Assembly (NCBI GenBank): GCA_019246575.1
Contig: JAFAQG010000872.1
Span: 1-7,560 of the forward strand
Reading direction: 5' to 3'
Origin: Acidobacteriaceae bacterium
Lineage (GTDB): Bacteria; Acidobacteriota; Terriglobia; Bryobacterales; Bryobacteraceae
DNA length: 7,560 nucleotides
Below the pieces are notes generated by a model. It did no database searches. It was not told where the DNA came from and saw nothing but the letters and a program-made list of their open reading frames with translations. Shown piece after piece: positions 5,742 through 7,560 of this stretch. Every line of letters begins with the position of its first letter. The stretch's first letter is position 1. A program made the translations under genes and the position numbers.

Positions 5742-6503
5742 ATGGCAGCACAGACTACACAAGATCACGACGAGATTCGAAGGTGGGCTGAAGAACGTGG
5801 CGGCAAGCCCGCGCACGTTATGGGCACGGGCTCACGCGAAGACATCGGCATACTTCGGATCGATTTCCCTGGATACAGCGGCGAAGGTAGCCTGGAGCCG
5901 ATTTCCTGGGAACAGTGGTTTGAAAAATTCGATGAGCGAAACCTGGCACTGCTGTACGAAGAAGAAACCGCAGGCGGGCAGAAAAGTAACTTCAACAAGA
6001 TTGTGAGTGCCGAGACGGCGCAAGCAAACGAGCAGCGCGGACGCCGTGGCAGCCGCCGTGGCGGGGCGGGTGCGAAAAGCTCGGGACGCGGAAGGAGCGG
6101 AGGGCGAGAGTCCGCCGGTGGCGCAAAACGGAGCAGCGGTTCTCAAGCTTCTGGAGGAGGAGGCAGAGCGCGGAAATCTGCTTCATCGGGCGGCGGCTCC
6201 ACTGCGGAAGGCCGTAGTTCGCGCACACGTGGCCGCAGTGGTTCCGCATCGAAAACAGCATCGGCCGGCAGTTCGAAAAAATCGAGCGCTTCCACCAAGA
6301 GAGGCGGAACCAGATCAGCTGGAGGCGGCGCCAGAAAAGCCTCGGCAGGCGACGGTGGCGGCACGCGGAAGAAATCTGCCGCCGGCCAGACGAGTGGCCG
6401 CACGTCGGCGGGATCGAAGCAGACGTCGGGCAGAGCGGGCGGAAGAAAATCGACGGCATCGAAGAAATCGACAGCCAGGCGCGGCGGTTCAAAGCGGCGT
6501 TAG
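5742..6503 (+). CDS. Small conserved N-terminal domain with histone-H1-like basic tail
   Basis: This 253-residue protein has two parts. Residues 1 to ~92 form a compact acidic, aromatic domain: DEIRRWAEERGGKPAHVMGTG, GILRIDFPGYSGEGSLEPISW, WFEKFDERNLALLYEEE and a final FNKIV. From memory this matches a family of short bacterial proteins often labelled '1,4-alpha-glucan branching enzyme', but no glycoside hydrolase catalytic region is present, so that label is doubtful. Residues ~97-253 are almost only Ser, Gly, Arg, Lys, Ala and Thr, with SKK, RKS and TARRGG patches, ending GGSKRR, like bacterial histone-H1-type tails that bind nucleic acid. ATG 5742 is chosen over ATG 5706 because AAGGGAG ends 4 bases before it. 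A possible role is nucleoid or stress binding; this is inference. Confidence 0.75.
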   Translation: MAAQTTQDHDEIRRWAEERGGKPAHVMGTGSREDIGILRIDFPGYSGEGSLEPISWEQWFEKFDERNLALLYEEETAGGQKSNFNKIVSAETAQANEQRGRRGSRRGGAGAKSSGRGRSGGRESAGGAKRSSGSQASGGGGRARKSASSGGGSTAEGRSSRTRGRSGSASKTASAGSSKKSSASTKRGGTRSAGGGARKASAGDGGGTRKKSAAGQTSGRTSAGSKQTSGRAGGRKSTASKKSTARRGGSKRR

Positions 6504-6605
6504 CCGGGCCCGGCAGTTGGCATTTCGAGTCGTTGTACTTGCATTTTGGGGAAAACGGTTCGCACCGTGCCGGGCTCGTGCGCGTGTTTTAGACTTGCAT
6601 AGAGG
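6504..6605 (+). promoter_or_regulatory. Intergenic region with hairpin and candidate -10
   Basis: The palindrome GCCGGGCCCGGC (6503-6514) starts on the last base of the upstream stop codon but has no T-run, so it is a poor terminator. ACGGT/ACCGT (6555-6559 with 6564-6568) can form a small hairpin. TAGACT (6590-6595) could be a -10 element, placing transcription start about 3 bases before ATG 6606. ACTTGCAT occurs twice (6537-6544 and 6593-6600). No good -35 was found. Confidence 0.3.
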
Positions 6606-7079
6606 ATGGCATCCCTCACCGCCACTTCGCGGCGTATTCCGCTCCCTGTCATCGTCATCGGCGCGACGCTTCTGTGTGTCTTGATCGCGGGTGTTGTTTA
6701 CCTTAGCAGACCCGTGGCCAAAACGCCGCCGCCCCGCCCGTCGCCGGAAGCCACTGCGTACCTCCCGAACCTGGAGCTAAGCGATGTTCACATTGACGCC
6801 GCGGAAAATTTCATGAAGCAGCGCGTCGTCGAGATTAAAGGCAAGATCACCAACAAGGGCCCGAGGCGGATCAAACACATCGACGTGAATTGTATTTTTT
6901 CGGGTATCGATGGCCGCGAAGTCTATCGCGAGCGCGTGCCCATCGTGCAAAGGAGCAACCGCGGAACTCTTGTGTCGGGGCAAACCCGCCCGTTCCGGCT
7001 GGCTTTCGATACCCTACCGGATACCTGGAATCAGGCGATGCCGCGTCTCGTCATTGCCCAGATCGAATTTGCTGACTGA
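6606..7079 (+). CDS. Membrane-anchored hypothetical protein (FxLYD/DUF2393-like)
   Basis: This 157-residue protein has an N-terminal membrane helix (~12-33, PVIVIGATLLCVLIAGVVYL) after a short Arg-containing head. A Pro-rich linker (~39-50) leads to one small predicted beta domain to the end. The domain reads LPNLELSDVHIDAAENFM, VVEIKGKITNKGPRRIKHIDV, GREVYRERVPIV, LVSGQTRPFRLAFDTLP and ends VIAQIEFA. The KITNKGPRRIKHI...G...LVSGQTRPF pattern is that of FxLYD/DUF2393-type Ig-like domains that follow a membrane anchor; I recognise the pattern but not a specific family member. The domain should face the periplasm. AGAGG lies directly against the ATG, too close for a normal ribosome binding site, and a possible -10 stands just upstream, so the message may be almost leaderless. 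Function unknown; probably co-transcribed with the receiver gene that follows. Confidence 0.7.
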   Translation: MASLTATSRRIPLPVIVIGATLLCVLIAGVVYLSRPVAKTPPPRPSPEATAYLPNLELSDVHIDAAENFMKQRVVEIKGKITNKGPRRIKHIDVNCIFSGIDGREVYRERVPIVQRSNRGTLVSGQTRPFRLAFDTLPDTWNQAMPRLVIAQIEFAD

Positions 7080-7087
7080 AATCGCCT

Positions 7088-7456
7088 ATGAAGATTCTTG
7101 TGGTCGACGACGATCAGGATCAATTGATCGTCCGCTGCATGCTCTTCGGCCATCACGGATTCGAGACCATGCGTGCCGGTGACGCTCCGGCTGCGCTACG
7201 CCTTGCTCTCGCGCATCACCCCGATTGTGCGGTCATCGACGTCTGCCTCCCTACCCCCACCGCGGGCATGAGCCTGATCCGCGAATTGAAAGCGTCATTG
7301 CCGGGACTGATTATCTTTGTCCTGACCGGGGTCGATCCCGAACGCCTTCGCCACTATCCCGAAATGCAGTCCGTCGAGGAAATTGTGTGTAAGGGGTCGC
7401 CATCGAAGATCTTGCTAGACAAGCTCAAGCGTGCCTCTGCTAATCGCGCGGCGTGA
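7088..7456 (+). CDS. Stand-alone response regulator receiver (CheY-like)
   Basis: This 122-residue protein is one receiver domain with no output domain. The acidic pocket is Asp7-Asp8-Asp9 in ILVVDDDQDQ, the phosphoacceptor is Asp51 in CAVIDVCLP, the switch Thr80 lies in FVLTG and the conserved Lys102 in VCKGSP. All catalytic positions are present, so it should accept phosphate from a histidine kinase. No kinase is in the window. It starts 8 bases after the stop of the membrane-anchored gene, without a clear Shine-Dalgarno, which suggests translational coupling in a two-gene operon. The LPTPTAGMSLIRELK segment after Asp51 differs from the usual MPxMxG by a short insertion. Partner and target are unknown. 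Confidence 0.9.
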   Translation: MKILVVDDDQDQLIVRCMLFGHHGFETMRAGDAPAALRLALAHHPDCAVIDVCLPTPTAGMSLIRELKASLPGLIIFVLTGVDPERLRHYPEMQSVEEIVCKGSPSKILLDKLKRASANRAA

Positions 7457-7464
7457 CGCTTTTC

Positions 7465-7487
7465 GGCCCGTGCTCGGGCCTATAGTT
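7465..7487 (+). terminator. Weak hairpin after the receiver gene
   Basis: GGCCCG (7465-7470) and CGGGCC (7475-7480) form a 6-base stem with a TGCT loop, 8 bases after the receiver stop. The tail that follows (TATAGTT) is only partly T-rich. It lies between the convergent ends of the receiver gene and the partial minus-strand gene. Confidence 0.4.
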
Positions 7488-7488
7488 C

Positions 7489-7560
7489 TTATCGCGCGTT
7501 TGCCGCACCAGCTTGGTCCTTTAGCCGCCGAGCGCGATCGTAATCGAGCGCCAGTTGCCG
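7489..7560 (-). CDS. C-terminal end of an unidentified minus-strand gene
   Basis: Read from 7560 down, the minus strand is open for 23 codons and stops (TAA) at 7489. The peptide is charged and helix-prone (RQLALDYDRARRLKDQAG, then AANAR). The spacing, a convergent gene and a hairpin between the two stops, fits a real gene end. The fragment is too short to name, and an open frame of this length can occur by chance. Confidence 0.4.
   Translation of the reverse strand, partial: RQLALDYDRARRLKDQAGAANAR

Noticed and set aside
6054..6490. Repetitive-looking DNA considered as a repeat array or CRISPR
   Set aside because: There are no regular direct repeats with spacers; the look comes from repeated Ser/Gly/Arg/Lys codons.
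5992..6684. Long ORFs on both strands over the Ser/Arg/Gly-rich tail (6007-6684 plus, 5992-6492 minus, 6143-6403 minus)
   Set aside because: Low-complexity GC-rich codons keep the other frames open; the frame continuing from the conserved N-terminal domain is the real one, and the plus ORF also runs through the next gene's start.

Overview
The window looks like ordinary chromosomal DNA from a GC-rich soil-type bacterium, most likely an Acidobacteriota member of the Solibacter/Bryobacter kind. This is inferred from three things: an Oar-type TonB-dependent receptor end, an ECF sigma factor gene overlapping a TonB gene with a long cytoplasmic N-terminus, and an exported FecR-domain protein with a Trp/Gly/His-rich tail. 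No rRNA, tRNA, insertion sequence, integrase, attachment site, CRISPR array or replication origin was seen.

Layout. Positions 1-440 (+) hold the last ~145 residues of an outer-membrane TonB-dependent receptor, followed by a probable terminator. Convergent to it, on the minus strand, is a two-gene unit: an ECF sigma factor (1515-2018) and a TonB-family energy transducer (479-1528), overlapping by 14 bases and so probably translationally coupled. A short divergent intergenic region with an inverted repeat leads to a Uma2-family PD-(D/E)XK protein (2116-2673, +). Convergent to that is a TIR-domain protein (2766-3419, -). Its C-terminal tail resembles no domain I know, and just past its end the other minus frame carries a possible receptor-like C-terminal relic (2698-2856). 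Divergent from the TIR gene is a secreted FecR-domain protein (3590-4747, +), which ends at a clear bidirectional hairpin terminator.

The second half holds a YciE/YciF-type ferritin-like (DUF892) protein (4862-5410, -). Divergent from it, across a 331-base gap, is a protein with a compact ~90-residue acidic/aromatic N-terminal domain and a ~155-residue Ser/Gly/Arg/Lys histone-H1-like tail (5742-6503, +). Then come a small membrane-anchored hypothetical protein (6606-7079, +) and, 8 bases later, a stand-alone CheY-like receiver (7088-7456, +). The last 72 bases read as the C-terminus of a minus-strand gene running in from beyond the window.

How the genes may work together. The receptor end, the TonB transducer and the ECF sigma factor form a plausible trans-envelope uptake/signalling cluster, in which the TonB protein's ~100-residue cytoplasmic part could contact the sigma factor (inference). 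DUF892 and the histone-tailed protein may be a stress pair. The TIR and Uma2 genes are defence-like families sitting side by side but convergent, so they are not an operon. I see no convincing complete new system. The sigma/TonB coupling, the odd TIR tail and the histone-tailed protein deserve the most attention.
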